Source of the DNA: Cheiracanthium punctorium
Taxonomy: Eukaryota; Arthropoda; Arachnida; Araneae; Cheiracanthiidae
Assembly: GCA_038373885.1 (NCBI GenBank)
Contig: JAWZYV010014418.1
Coordinates: 1,054,001 to 1,118,000, forward strand
Direction: 5' to 3'
Length of the DNA stretch: 64,000 nt
In this document: positions 13,372 to 24,170 of the stretch, in pieces
Layout: each line of letters starts with the position of its first letter
Numbering within the stretch: the first letter of the stretch is position 1
Position numbers and translations under genes: made by a program
Notes under the pieces: generated by a model
Databases searched by the model: none
What the model was told of the DNA's origin: nothing
The model's input: the letters and a program-made list of their open reading frames with translations, nothing else

Positions 13372-14146
13372 TAGAGATGAGTTCGGGCTCATTTTTTGAA
13401 GCTCGAGCCCGAGAACTTTTAATTTGATCCCGAGCGATATTATTTAAGGCTGTTCTTCGAAAGAAAAGAACTCTGTTTTTAGTCTTGGTACACAAAATTA
13501 AATAAACTAATAGCACCCTGGTCTCAAAAAAATGCCACAGGGTTCTTCCTAAGCTGCTTTACACACTACGATAAGCGAAAACGCTGTGGCTTTTGTGAAA
13601 TTTTCAGAAAAAATTCTTAAACATGGATTTGAGCTGCAAGATGTTTCGAAGAGTGACACGCTTTGCGAAAATTTCCGATTTTTAAGAATTTTTTCTAAAA
13701 ATATTGAAACTGATACAGATTGGCCTGTCTTCGCAGTATGTAATACAGCTTGTAAAGAGACAGTTTCAAAATTTTGAAGTGCCTGGCATAAATAGTTTAT
13801 TTGTAATTATGTACCAAAATCACATGATTTTTTCGAATAACACCGTTAAGTCGGAGCCCGAACCCGAAATTTCAGCTAGTAGATAAATAAGAGTCAATTA
13901 CTTCATTGATATAAAGCATAAATTTGGCCGTTTGTGCAAATTTAAGACACGTATAATAGCAAACTCTTAATGCACTTTCTAATTCTTTATATTCAAGTTT
14001 ACCAGATAGTAATAATTAGTTTATTTCTCCCATGAATCATCTTTTGAAATCTGTTTATAAGGAGTATGTGCAAAAAGGAGAAATTTCTCCCGAGCCCGGG
14101 TCAGGGTTCGAGCTTTCGAACTCGGTCTGAGCCCGTCTTATCTGTA
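13372..14146. mobile_element. hAT-like non-autonomous element, 775 bp
   Basis: The left end TAGAGATGAGTTCGGGCTC pairs with the right end, whose reverse complement starts TACAGATAAGACGGGCTC. The flanks GTACACAG (13364-13371) and GTGCACAG (14147-14154) match at 7 of 8 bases. Subterminal GAGCCCGA-type motifs are repeated at both ends. The interior shows no transposase. Part of the interior (about 13640-13800) weakly resembles the dispersed repeat at 23994-24170. Confidence 0.82.
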
Positions 14147-14154
14147 GTGCACAG

Positions 14155-16296
14155 TGCCCAGTGTCAATTCAACAAATGAAAACATGACGCGAAGTCTAAC
14201 AGTTTTTCAACAAGCTTCTTCTAAATTTCGTATTGATTTTCTGTAAGTGACTGTTATATTTTGGGTGGTTATTATTGAATTAGATGTTGCTGCAAAATGG
14301 GAAATTATGGTGTGATCAGGACCAATGCCGCAGTCACTATCAAAATGTACTTAAAAGCTAGAGTTCAGTTGTTTTTTTGACCTCTCCCTCCTCTCATGTT
14401 CCGCAGTTGGTTGATTTTTATATTAGTAGATTTGCATTAACATAATGTTCGAAAATCTTTTAATACGCTGCAAGTGGTAATATTAATAAATATATTAATG
14501 AAGACAGTACCTTGATCCCTATTCAGATAATGTAGACGCACGCCGGGCGCGGATACATTCAAAGGTCTTGCAGATAGTTTTCCGGTAATTGCAAGGTTTT
14601 CTTTTCTTTTTTTTAAAGATGGATAGTTACCTAAAAGAAGTACCTTTTTTAAGTCACTGTACCACAAGCGCGTCGCACAGATGTGTGTGTGTATGCATAC
14701 ATACACGTGTTCATATACGCAATATGTATTCAGTTATCACGAGCTATTAGGAGTTTGCAGATAGTTGATCTCTTGTATTAAGTTGTGTTATTCTCTCAGT
14801 CACTCATCCGTACATGTTTTTCAATCAAGTCGCTTTTTATGAATTGTGTTTTTACAAACACTTTTTGCTCAATATTTTTGGGCACTGAATTACGAGGCTG
14901 GTATTTGCAGTCTACTTTTCAAGAACGAAATTTTAAACGTGCAATTCAGTTCAATAGAGACTATTTTAAATTCATTTTAAGTTACATATAAACTGTAAAA
15001 GAAACAGAGTAATTTTCAAGCTTTAAATTATAAAGAATAAATAAATGAAAAAGAAAGAAAAAATACGGAAAATAGAACTCCGTTATTTACTGATAAGTTT
15101 ACACTCACTCACACAAATCCTCGAAGAAGGTTCTTCCCCCAAAATAAATAAAGTTGACTTTTTCGATGCTTTAAACTTTAATAGGTCTACTGAGAGAAGC
15201 TACCGATCATATGTCATTTTTTCCCCCTATGCTCTTTATCAAGCGAAAGTGATTTTCTACTTCACACTGACTTTTGCTCCAAAAAATAAGCAGTTTTAAG
15301 AAATATGTAATTTCACTTCGCTCGATATCTGCCACCAACTTTATTTTTCGAATCTTTGAAATTCCGTCTATACATTTTGCTTACTATAAGAAGGATTTCA
15401 ATTTCCTGATCGTAATAACAACACAGCTGGGAGGGGGGGGGGGAGTTTCACTCTCTTTAAAACTCTTTTCACTTACTCACTTGTCAAGATTGAGGACCGA
15501 GAAGTATTTGAGTTTCTTGAGATGCGTTGTTTACAAATCCGTTCATAACGAATTATAGCGTAAGTCATCTTAAAGATTCGTATTGCATTGCTTTTCACTG
15601 ATGATTTCCAGTAACTGACGAATAGAATACGCAGTATCGATTGAGGTTAATCAATTCAAAAAAATTGAAGTTATGTGTTTATCATTGTTTTCTCAAATTT
15701 AGTGTAACATTTCGTATAATATACGAGAAACGTTCTTATGTACACATTTTTTTTAAATGGAAAACTTCCAGAAGCAATTTCCTGAAAATGTATTTATTTT
15801 CTGATTTTACATACAATTTTGCTAGTTTTCCCACATATTTGTTTAAGCATTTGTCATATTAACTAAAACTTTTTCAACCCTCTTCGAAAACAATTTTCGC
15901 CTGCTCCGGTTACCATTTGTTTACGACCGTTTTTTCACTTCTCCATCGTTGTAATGGTACGAAGGTGCTGAAAAAGGCCCCGGAATTTGGGCAGCAGCCT
16001 AGCGATATCTTAGCAGAAAAATTCCATTAAGAGCGATTGACAAGTTTAATTTTAAGGCATGAGAAGTGCATAAACAAAGTAATTGATTATATGGGATATT
16101 AGGGAAAAGTATGTATAATCAGAGAACCAATGCATCTTCATAAGCTTTCTGTTTTTTTTTTTTTTTTTTTTTTACTGAAAAGCTTTCACTTTAAAAACTA
16201 TCTCCGTAATATTAAAGTTAAAATGTACACCCTTCTTCCATGCTCTGAAAAATAAAATGCTATTTTCAATTATTGCTTTATTCATCCTCTACAGAG
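14155..16296. other. AT-rich non-coding DNA, nothing recognised
   Basis: Several short frames (for example 15045-15299 and 15641-15862) are AT-driven and lack motifs. A G-run lies at about 15432-15444 and a T-run at about 16151-16173. Confidence 0.5.
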
Positions 16297-16300
16297 TTAA

Positions 16301-16762
16301 CCCTTTGAGGCGCAACCCTTTCCCATAGCTGAAAAAAGGGCAGCCGTTGCCATCGCTCGACTTAACTACCAGCAAGATGGCGGACGATCGAAAAGTTCAT
16401 CGCGTGCCACAGATCTAGAGACCCTTTTTTTACGACAGCTGGCTGTGCTGACGACAGCTGTCGTCAAAAGAGGGTCTCTAGATCTGTGGCACGCGATGAA
16501 CTTTTCGATCGTCCGCCATCTTGCTGGTAGTTAAGTCGAGCAATGGCAACAGCTGTCCTTTTTTCAGCAGTTGTCAGTGCTGTTAAAAATAATCGTGTCA
16601 ATTTTTTTTACGGGAAATGGCGTGCTAAAAATTAAATGATTCTCGTGGAGCTATGTCACCCGCAACTATTTTTATAAAAATCAAATCTATTCTTCGTGAC
16701 TGGCAACAGTCAAAACGTCAGAGTTTGGTGTTCCCAGAGCGGGAACACTGCGCGTTAAAGGG
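16301..16762. mobile_element. piggyBac-like non-autonomous element with TTAA target sites and internal foldback
   Basis: A 462-bp element begins CCCTTTGAGGCGCA and ends in the complement of CCCTTTAACGCGCA. It is flanked on both sides by TTAA (16297-16300, 16763-16766). TTAA duplication with CCC…GGG termini is characteristic of piggyBac-type transposons. The first half contains a long hairpin (annotated separately). No transposase frame is present. Confidence 0.85.
16328..16568. repeat. Long foldback: ~114-bp inverted arms around a 13-bp loop
   Basis: The left arm 16328-16441 and right arm 16455-16568 are reverse complements with only a handful of mismatches, mostly in the outer part and the T-run. 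The core from the GAGACCC block to CGACTTAACTACC matches throughout by eye. The transcript would form a very long hairpin. It sits inside the TTAA-flanked element and may be a nested insertion or part of its structure. Confidence 0.9.
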
Positions 16763-17313
16763 TTAAACAGGTGGATCATATTTTAGAGCATAATCTTTGG
16801 CATGTAACTTTTTGTTGTTGCTGCTAACTTACTGATGTATGTTAAATATTTAGATACCTCTGTCTGCAGCTACTGTTGGAATTTTACCCGTAGAAAAATT
16901 TTAATCCAAATCTTTTGCCTTCACACTCTACCAGTAATTTAGAATTATGTATGTCTTCTAAATTTGTCTTCTGTCATGCAGAGATAAAGTCTTTATTAAA
17001 ATACGTTCATAGTATTTACTACAGGATCTCTCAGCTTACTCAGGATTTCTTAACGTCTTAAAAGGTGGTCACCTTATATTGTCCAGCCCTGCCTTGTCCA
17101 TATCGGTCGTCTAAAATCATATTTTCTTGTTGCTGCTCGTCCCCAAAGACTTTCAGAGCTAAATCAGGTTCATGAAAATTTACACCCTGAAGAAATACAA
17201 AACTAAGAATGGATTTCCAGAAGTTCCTGCCTAGAGAGCCTCATGCATGCAAAAACATGATCAGGGGAAGCATAATCAGTAGAACAATTTGTGCTGATGT
17301 CAAAATATGGTGT

Positions 17314-17452
17314 GCGGAAAAAACGCGAACGGAAAAAACGCGAACGGTAAAAACGCCCACGGAAAAAACGCCAACCGGAAAAAACGCGAACGGTAAAAAC
17401 GCGAACGGAAAAAACGCCAAACGGAAAAAACGCGAACGGTAAAAACGCCAAC
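17314..17452. repeat. 15-bp minisatellite, about nine units
   Basis: The units are variants of GCGAACGGAAAAAAC, some reading GCCAAC or GGTAAAAAC, 15-16 bp each. The stretch stays open in several frames and would encode simple T/E/K or F/R/S repeats, but this is a by-product of the period and not a gene. The same motif recurs inverted at 21868-21914. Confidence 0.9.
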
Positions 17453-17469
17453 ATGATTCATTTAACATA

Positions 17470-18790
17470 TGAACTATAGGCGTATCGTCGGTTGGGGGAG
17501 GGGGGGCACAGGGGGTCACGTGTCCCCCTGTGCCCCCCACCCCTGAACAATTTCGTCAATTTTTAAAAAAATAAACATGTTTGAAATTTTAAAGAAACTT
17601 TTCTTTTCTGCTCTTAAATTCGATATGTGACCCCCTCAAATGTTTCCTGTGCACCCCCAAAATTTCAGTAGGTCTGGAGCAGTGATGAGCCTTCCTTAGG
17701 AAGCTATTGTTAATAGGTTTTCCTAAGAGTACAATACATATGAACCATAGGCGTAGGGTCGAAGAGGGGGGCACAGGGGGGGCCTGCCCCCCCGAACAAT
17801 TTCGTCAATTTTTAAAAAAGTAAACATGTTTGAAATTTTAAAGAAACTTTTCTTTTCTGCTCTAAAATTCGATATGTGACCCCCTCAAATGTTTCCTGTG
17901 CAGCACCCCCAAAATTTCAGTAGGTCTGGAGCAGTGATGAGCCTTCCTTAGGAAGCTATTGTTAATAGGTTTTCCTAAGAGTACAATACATATGAACCAT
18001 AGGCGTAGGGTCGAAGAGGGGGGCACAGGGGGGGCCTGCCCCCCCGAACAATTTCGTCAATTTTTAAAAAAGTAAACATGTTTGAAATTTTAAAGAAACT
18101 TTTCTTTTCTGCTCTAAAATTCGATATGTGACCCCCTCAAATGTTTCCTGAGCACCCCCAAAATTTCAGTAGGTCTGGAGCAGTGATGAGCCTTCCTTAG
18201 GAAGCTATTGTTAATAGGTTTTCCTAAGAGTACAATACATATGAACCATAGGCGTAGGGTCGAAGAGGGGGGCACAGGGGGGGCCTGCCCCCCCGAACAA
18301 TTTCGTCAATTTTTAAAAAAGTAAACATGTTTGAAATTTTAAAGAAACTTTTCTTTTCTGCTCTAAAATTCGATATGTGACCCCCTCAAATGTTTCCTGT
18401 GCACCCCCAAAATTTCAGTAGGTCTGGAGCAGTGATGAGCCTTCCTTAGGAAGCTATTGTTAATAGGTTTTCCTAAGAGTACAATACATTCGAACCATAG
18501 GCGTAGGGTCGAAGAAGGGGGGCACAGGGGGGGCTGTATCCCCCTTTCCTCCCACTTCGTCTAAAAATTTTTAAACGGACGTTTGTTTTAAAATATAAAA
18601 GAAATTTCCTTTTCTGCTCTTAAATTCGACATGTGACCCCCTCAACTCTTCATGTGACCCTCCAAATTTTCAGTTGGTCTGGGAGCGGTGATAATCCTTG
18701 TCTAAAAAAGCTATTGTTATCAGGTTTTCTAAGCATATTGTACATATGAACTATCGCAATCGGGAGAGGGGGTTACAGGGGGGGGGTGTC
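17470..18790. repeat. Tandem array of about five ~250-bp monomers
   Basis: The landmark GAACCATAGGCGTAGGGTCG (or a variant) recurs with its unit starting at about 17470, 17741, 17993, 18242, 18491 and 18747. This gives periods of 271, 252, 249, 249 and 256 bp. The three middle units are nearly identical and the outer ones diverged, as expected for unequal exchange. Each unit has a G-run/C-run foldback (GGGGGGCACAGG…CTGCCCCCC), an ACAATTTCGTCAATTTTTAA block and a TTCCTTAGGAAG palindrome. No open frame is conserved. Confidence 0.93.
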
Positions 18791-19510
18791 CCCTCTGTCC
18801 CCAAATCTTTTTATTTTAAACATTTGTTTGAAGGGTCGTTTTAACCGTTCCACTTAAAAATGCAAAAAGAAACTCCAGTCTGTGACTTGAGAGAATATTT
18901 GTTTTTCTTTAAAAAAAAATTAAAATTAAAATTAAAAAAAAAAAAACTTTTCACTGTCAGACTAGCTTAATTTGAACAAGGTCATTTTTTAAGCGATTCG
19001 TTTAAACAATTTTTCTCATTCCCAATAGGTTGTGGTTTTAAATTCTTTCTAAATACTAGGTTTTCTTTAAAATATTTATTTATTTATTTTTAATGCAATG
19101 CAAAGTATTTTATGCAAAAATGTTTTATTCGTTGAGCGAAAGTGAATAGTATTTTCCCTTTTCTTAATAATACTCTCACAGTTTTACATCAAGTTATATT
19201 AATTGTTATAATAGATTTATTGTATCTTTTTTTTTTTTCTTTCTTTCTTGCTGTATTTTATTCATATATGAATAGTTCAATATTTGATAAGTTATCCTTC
19301 TAAATATTTATACTTTATCAGTCTTGCGTATTTTAGCAAGTTTTTTTTCAGTTTATCGTAAAAGTTTAATAAGCGGTAAGTTTTATAAAGAAGAGAGTTT
19401 TATAAGATATAAATTTATGTAATAAAAATTTTTTAAAAATTTAATCAAGTACCTTTCACATTGTAGAATAAATAATTTTTACTAATTTCATCACAATTAG
19501 TAAAAGACTT
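18791..19510. other. AT-rich non-coding DNA, nothing recognised
   Basis: Low-complexity A/T stretches with no repeat partner seen. Confidence 0.5.
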
Positions 19511-19514
19511 ATGT

Positions 19515-19615
19515 ATAGGTATAGGGTTCTGGCTTACCGCGCGGCCATTTTCTCCATCTGTAATGTGAATTCGGGTTAGGACCCCTACAAAAGTCCTCCA
19601 CCCAAGGCATGTCTA
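19515..19615 (+). mobile_element. SINE body fragment
   Basis: A GCGGCCATTTTCTCCATCTG segment and CGGGTTAGGACCCCTACAAA followed by AGTCCTCCACC match the body of the SINE at 29505-29785 (CGGGTTAGGATCCCTTAGAA then AGTCCACCAC). From memory, this body resembles SINEs common in spider genomes. No tRNA head is present here, so the copy is 5'-truncated. Confidence 0.6.
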
Positions 19616-19652
19616 AATTAAGCAGTCAATCCTTGTGCAGAAGGGGCCGTGG

Positions 19653-19663
19653 TAGCCCAGTGG
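19653..19663 (+). promoter_or_regulatory. RNA polymerase III A box of the SINE
   Basis: TAGCCCAGTGG matches TRGYNNARNNG at every position. With the B box at 19696-19706 it forms an internal type 2 pol III promoter. Confidence 0.8.
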
Positions 19664-19695
19664 TTAAGGCGTTGGACTCTTAACCGGAAGGTTTG

Positions 19696-19706
19696 GGTTC
19701 GATACC
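19696..19706 (+). promoter_or_regulatory. RNA polymerase III B box of the SINE
   Basis: GGTTCGATACC matches the GGTTCGANNCC consensus. It lies 43 bp downstream of the A box. Confidence 0.8.
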
Positions 19707-19941
19707 GGCGTACCACTAAAGACCACCGTGTACATGCGGCGTACGTGCACGTTAAATCCGTGGTTCCGAAAGTCCTCTCGGCGGTCGCTAGCAGTTTCCG
19801 AGGGGTGCCAATATTCAGAAGTCCCCCCCACCTTCTGATGAGGTTCCAAATTCTGGCGGGAAATTACGGGAAGGACGTATATGTAGCTCTAAGACACATT
19901 CAGTGACGCGAGCTGTCCTCGCCTGGCAAACAATCCTTGTG

Positions 19942-21860
19942 TAGATCTGCCACAAAACATAAATAACTTTCATGATAATTTACAGTGACAGTAAAAAGTT
20001 TAATATATTTAATATTAAATAAAAATCATAATCACTTCCAAACACTGTTATCGAGGTTGTCCTAAAAAGCCTGACCTATGGAGTTTCCTTCTTTAAATGT
20101 TAATCATAGACATATAGAATAAATTACACAGTTATTTTATGGAATCAAATAAAATTTTCTGAATATTAAATGTAAATAAATAGAAACATGTATTTTTTAT
20201 ACAGCCCTCTTTCTTCTAAGAAGGCTTACAGATATGTTTAATCAAAGTTGGTGAGGGGCAATAAGCTTTGCTATATCAATAATAGCAAAAATATAATTAT
20301 TAAAACTATTCTAACAAAACTAATTAACCATTAATTTTAATCAGTGTTATAAATAGCCAATATTTTATATTTTAAGAAATAAGTTTTAAATCATTTTTAA
20401 AAAGTTTCCTGTAAAAAGGGGTGTTTAGCATTTATAAATGAAAATTTGTTTCAAAAGTTACAATTACACTAACATTTATTTTAAGAGTTTATTTTAAGTT
20501 ATTTTTATTAGTTGTTGACTTATTAATACCATGACTTAATTAAAAAAGCATTTTTAAAATAAGAGTATTCATGCTTAAAATGAATATTTCAAAAAACAAA
20601 AATATGTATACATAAATATATACTGATAAATCAAAATAAGATATTGCACTTATAAAAAGAAAGCCAGTAAACATAAGCCATGGTTGGTAAGGAATAAACT
20701 GAAGGTCAGAATTTATTACAGAGAATGTGCATGTTAAAACGGTGTGATAGGATATTCTTTTTTAGGGTGGTCTTGGTAGGTGAGAGATGGTACTTAAAAT
20801 TTTCGCAATTGCTACAATTTGTTGCGGAATGACTAGTTCTGGTCTTTGTCCTAAGAATACAAACAAATTGAACATTCAGTTTGTTAAATTAGTAAATAAT
20901 TAATTAAACTTGGTAAATTAATAATTCATTAATTAAACTATTTCTCTATTTTATTATGTTCAGGAGAATTTTTAAATCTCGTGCATTTTTAGTCTCCCCT
21001 TTTAAAGGTGAGAAGGTGTAAAGGCAAACACTCCCCCCCCCCCCCATTCTTAAAAAAAAAAAAATGTGATCAATTTCAGTTACTTATAGGCACATGGCTC
21101 TAATCTACTAAATATTTTGATTTTAATTTGTATATGTTTTAATGTCATTTATATAATTTATTACTGTTTAGATCACATAAAACTAGGAAATAAAAATGAG
21201 TTAAATACTCTTAGCAGAGAAAAATCAAATGATTACGAGTTTAAATTTCATTCAAATTTAAATAAATCGTTTGAAATCAATTGCGCTTTAACGCTAAAAA
21301 TACCCTTTTAAATAATTTTGAATATTTTGTATTAAAAAAAATCTCAATACAATGATTGTATCTTTCTCAACAGAATAATTGATATAAAAATTAATTTTTT
21401 AAACTGTGATAAAATATATTTATTACCGCACAGCTTTTAAATGTTTTTCTGGATATAATATTCTTGAATGTAAAATCTGTGCAGTAGGAATCTCAATCTC
21501 AAAAAAAAACCTGTTTGTTCATGTTGCCTTAGGCGTCCCGTACGTTATCTCCCATAGTCCCCATTGTCCGGGGAATCTCCCCTATTTCTTTCTTGGAAGA
21601 GACACGGCTTTCATGACCTTGACAAGTAGCTTGACTAGCTAAAAGCAATTCCTTTTTATTTAATGTTGTAAATTTCCCTGATTAATATGAAGATATATGT
21701 TCTCAAAATGTAAAAAGTGGCTCCTTTACTTCAAAAACGTAAAAATTTTGGGGCAGGCCAATATTTGATTAAATACCATTATCGTATTGACTACAAAACA
21801 AAATAAGTTCATGTCAATATTTAAATAAAAGTTATTATTCTGAAGGGGGGGGGTTTCTTT
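19942..21860. other. AT-rich non-coding DNA, nothing recognised
   Basis: Mostly low-complexity with a C-run at about 21031-21045. Short frames at 21117-21311 and 21406-21642 have no motif. Confidence 0.5.
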
Positions 21861-21867
21861 TTTTTCT

Positions 21868-21914
21868 GGTTCGCGTTTTTTCCGGTTCGCGTTTTTTCCG
21901 TTCGCGTTTTTTCC
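21868..21914. repeat. Minisatellite, three units, inverse of the 17.3-kb array
   Basis: Three units of GGTTCGCGTTTTTTCC are the reverse complement of the GGAAAAAACGCGAACG motif at 17314-17452, 4.4 kb away. Confidence 0.88.
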
Positions 21915-23620
21915 TACATTCCAAAATATTTAAAACTTTCAGAAAAAGTCAAAACTAAGATGCCCACTGAGGGAACGTATGAGGGTTGTTTAATTCTGTC
22001 TTCTACAATCTGATGCCAGAGATCCACCCGGTCCATTCTCTGATACCAGGGTTCGCTGGTGGAACAAGCCAAGTAGTTTTATTCTTGCATTTAGTCATGG
22101 GAACAAGCTCCATATAGGTGAGTCCACTACCAACCTTTGCCAAGGGTAGATCATATTTTATTGATTATTGTTCACTTCATAAACAGACGGGGGGGGGGAT
22201 AGAACATACATTTTATTGATTACTGTTCACTTCACAAACATAGGCGTACCAAATTACACAGTAACATTAGATGAAGACGAGATAAATTAACTCTGTTCGT
22301 TTTTTTCCCAGTGTCTACTACCGAAATGGCTTGCAGCCGATCGCTATTAAACAAAGCAAACAAACAAAAGAACCCCCCTTTTGAAGCAAACAAACCAATA
22401 AAAAAGGGGCCTAAAGAATTTCTTATCTCTGTTCTGGCAGCCCTAGAGATTAATTTGTGCACTACCGCTATCTATTGCTGTAAGCGATCGTTAAGTCAAC
22501 TATTCCAGGAATGCAGAAGGACTGCAAACGAGGGAGCAGAAGGAAGGAAGAAAGGAAAAATTAATTTTGTTGGTGTGATATTCTAGCCCTATATATTGCT
22601 TCGAGGTATTTTCAATTAACGTGTGTTCAAGGGATTTTCTCCTATTGGTATTTTATTTTTTTAGTACATGCGTCTGAGCTGGAGAAAAAGACCCGAATTT
22701 CCCTCTTCATGATATGCAACTTTCGTGGTGGAATTCAAAACCACTACTCTTTGTTTTGAACGGGCAGAAGCTTCAAAAATTTAAACCGCTCAGAATACCG
22801 TGTTACTCCGCTATTTCTTTAAAGAATATAATTTTCCTACGCGCCTTTCATTTTTCTCATCATTTGACACATAACACTGGATTTAATTATTATCTGCAAG
22901 CTGTAAAAATTACTGAACATTCCGCAGCGTTGTTGGAGTGTATAGGAATACTTAAGCATTCTTTTATATTATCATTTTGAAAGTAAATGAAAGCTATACT
23001 AACTTTAACAATTACTTTTACGCATTGAGCACCAGTCTTCAAGAAGATGCCAGAGCGTTTTTTATTAGTATATTATTTAGAATATTACGTTAAAATATTT
23101 CTGTATGTTTTAACTATAAGATTTCTCTTAAACGTATGAAGGAAAATTGAAGATAAAATTGTTTGAACTTGAGTTAGGAAAGTGGCTTTTACTTAGCGAT
23201 TAGTGCGCTTTTAGTTAGCGATTAGAACGCTTTTAGTAAGGGCTGTTATTTTGCAATTTCATTCTTAATTATGATGTATAAATATTTAAAAAAATCTTAA
23301 TTTTAAAACTATCGGACTTAAAAAAAAAGTAATAATGGTTATTTGCTTCTTAGGGGTGAAAGGAGAAATATTAACTAATATGTAGCATTATCACTTAAGG
23401 GGAAAAAAAAAAAGCGCCACAAAAGTGTTGTATGTAAGGGGGAAATCTAAGTTCTAAATTGTTTTGTTAGTACTTACGAAAGATTTAAGTTTCATTTAAA
23501 TGCATCCAGCCTTCGTCTGCTTGTATTTCTTAAGAAAGAAGTATTGAATAAGAATCATGAAAAGCTTTATGTGTTAAGATGCTTATAAGTGTCATAAACT
23601 TCGCGTTCATCATTTTTAAG
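21915..23620. other. Non-coding DNA with a short local duplication
   Basis: A ~35-bp block (TTTTATTGATTATTGTTCAC, then TTCATAAACA) at about 22156-22186 is repeated 55 bp downstream at about 22211-22241. No gene is supported; the 91-residue frame at 22311-22586 shows no motif. Confidence 0.5.
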
Positions 23621-23624
23621 GGTC

Positions 23625-23715
23625 TCGACAGCCACGCGATGATCGACCCGAACCCGGAACCTCCACACTTCGGCCGTCTACCATTTTCAGTGACATAACT
23701 ACTGTGCCATGGTGA
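23625..23715 (-). mobile_element. tRNA-like sequence, probable SINE head or tRNA pseudogene
   Basis: Read on the minus strand, an A box TGGCACAGTAG (23699-23709) precedes a B-box-like GGGTTCGGGTC (about 23645-23655) at tRNA-like spacing. It is unusually GC-rich for the surroundings. No intact cloverleaf was confirmed by eye and no target-site duplication was found. Confidence 0.5.
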
Positions 23716-23993
23716 AGCCTTCAGGAGGCGAGTGTAAGCCGCCGTTGCACATGTTTAGGTTATTTGTTCTTAAAGTGTTTTACCTGAGGAGCGAACATTG
23801 TCACAGGACTTTTGAACAGCTTTGAAAACAATCCAATGATCTTAAACAATCGAGAAGATTAATATTGCTTCTTCACCCAATGCGCTATAGACTAATAATA
23901 ACAGTAAAGCTGTATGTCGGGTGCAACTTTCAGAAAAAAAGTCATAAGTACAAAAATCATTTTCAAAAATAGGCCGAGGAGTTATCTGTTTAA

Positions 23994-24170
23994 GGAAATG
24001 TTGCAAAATTCCGTATGTTTAGCTTTTTTTCCTGAATATTTCGTTAACTCCTGTAGCTATATGTTTGTGATAGTTCACAGTACAACTTGTAAAGAGACAT
24101 TCAAAATTTTACCGAGTCTCTAGCGCATAATTTTTTTAAAAAGTTGTTCTAAATTTCATGATTTCCAAAA
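23994..24170 (+). repeat. Dispersed repeat, copy 1
   Basis: The stretch matches the reverse complement of 63287-63470 in order: GAAATGTTGCAAAATTCCGT, then CTTTTTTCCTGAATATT, CAACTTGTAAAGAGACATTC, GAGTCTCTAGCG and TTTCATGATTTCC. A weaker match lies inside the hAT-like element at 13640-13800 (GCTTGTAAAGAGACA-TTCAAAATTTT). Class unknown. Confidence 0.75.

Larger units (their letters stand above)
19641..19930 (+). mobile_element. tRNA-derived SINE with target-site duplication
   Basis: The 5' part is tRNA-like. An A box TAGCCCAGTGG (19653-19663) fits the RNA polymerase III consensus, and a B box GGTTCGATACC (19696-19706) follows at normal spacing. The tail is a GC-rich, non-tRNA body ending GAGCTGTCCTCGCCTGGCAA. 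Direct repeats CAATCCTTGTG at 19627-19637 and 19931-19941 mark an 11-bp target-site duplication. The body recurs in a truncated minus-strand copy at 49861-50014. The 85-residue frame across it is incidental. Confidence 0.9.

Noticed and set aside
17203..17540. Several overlapping frames with T/E/K or F/R/S repeats
   Set aside because: They are produced by the 15-bp minisatellite, whose period of three codons keeps all frames open; no non-repeat coding part exists.
17470..18790. CRISPR-like repeat array
   Set aside because: The ~250-bp units are contiguous without unique spacers, and the genome is eukaryotic.
19649..19906. 85-residue frame
   Set aside because: It lies wholly within the tRNA-derived SINE.
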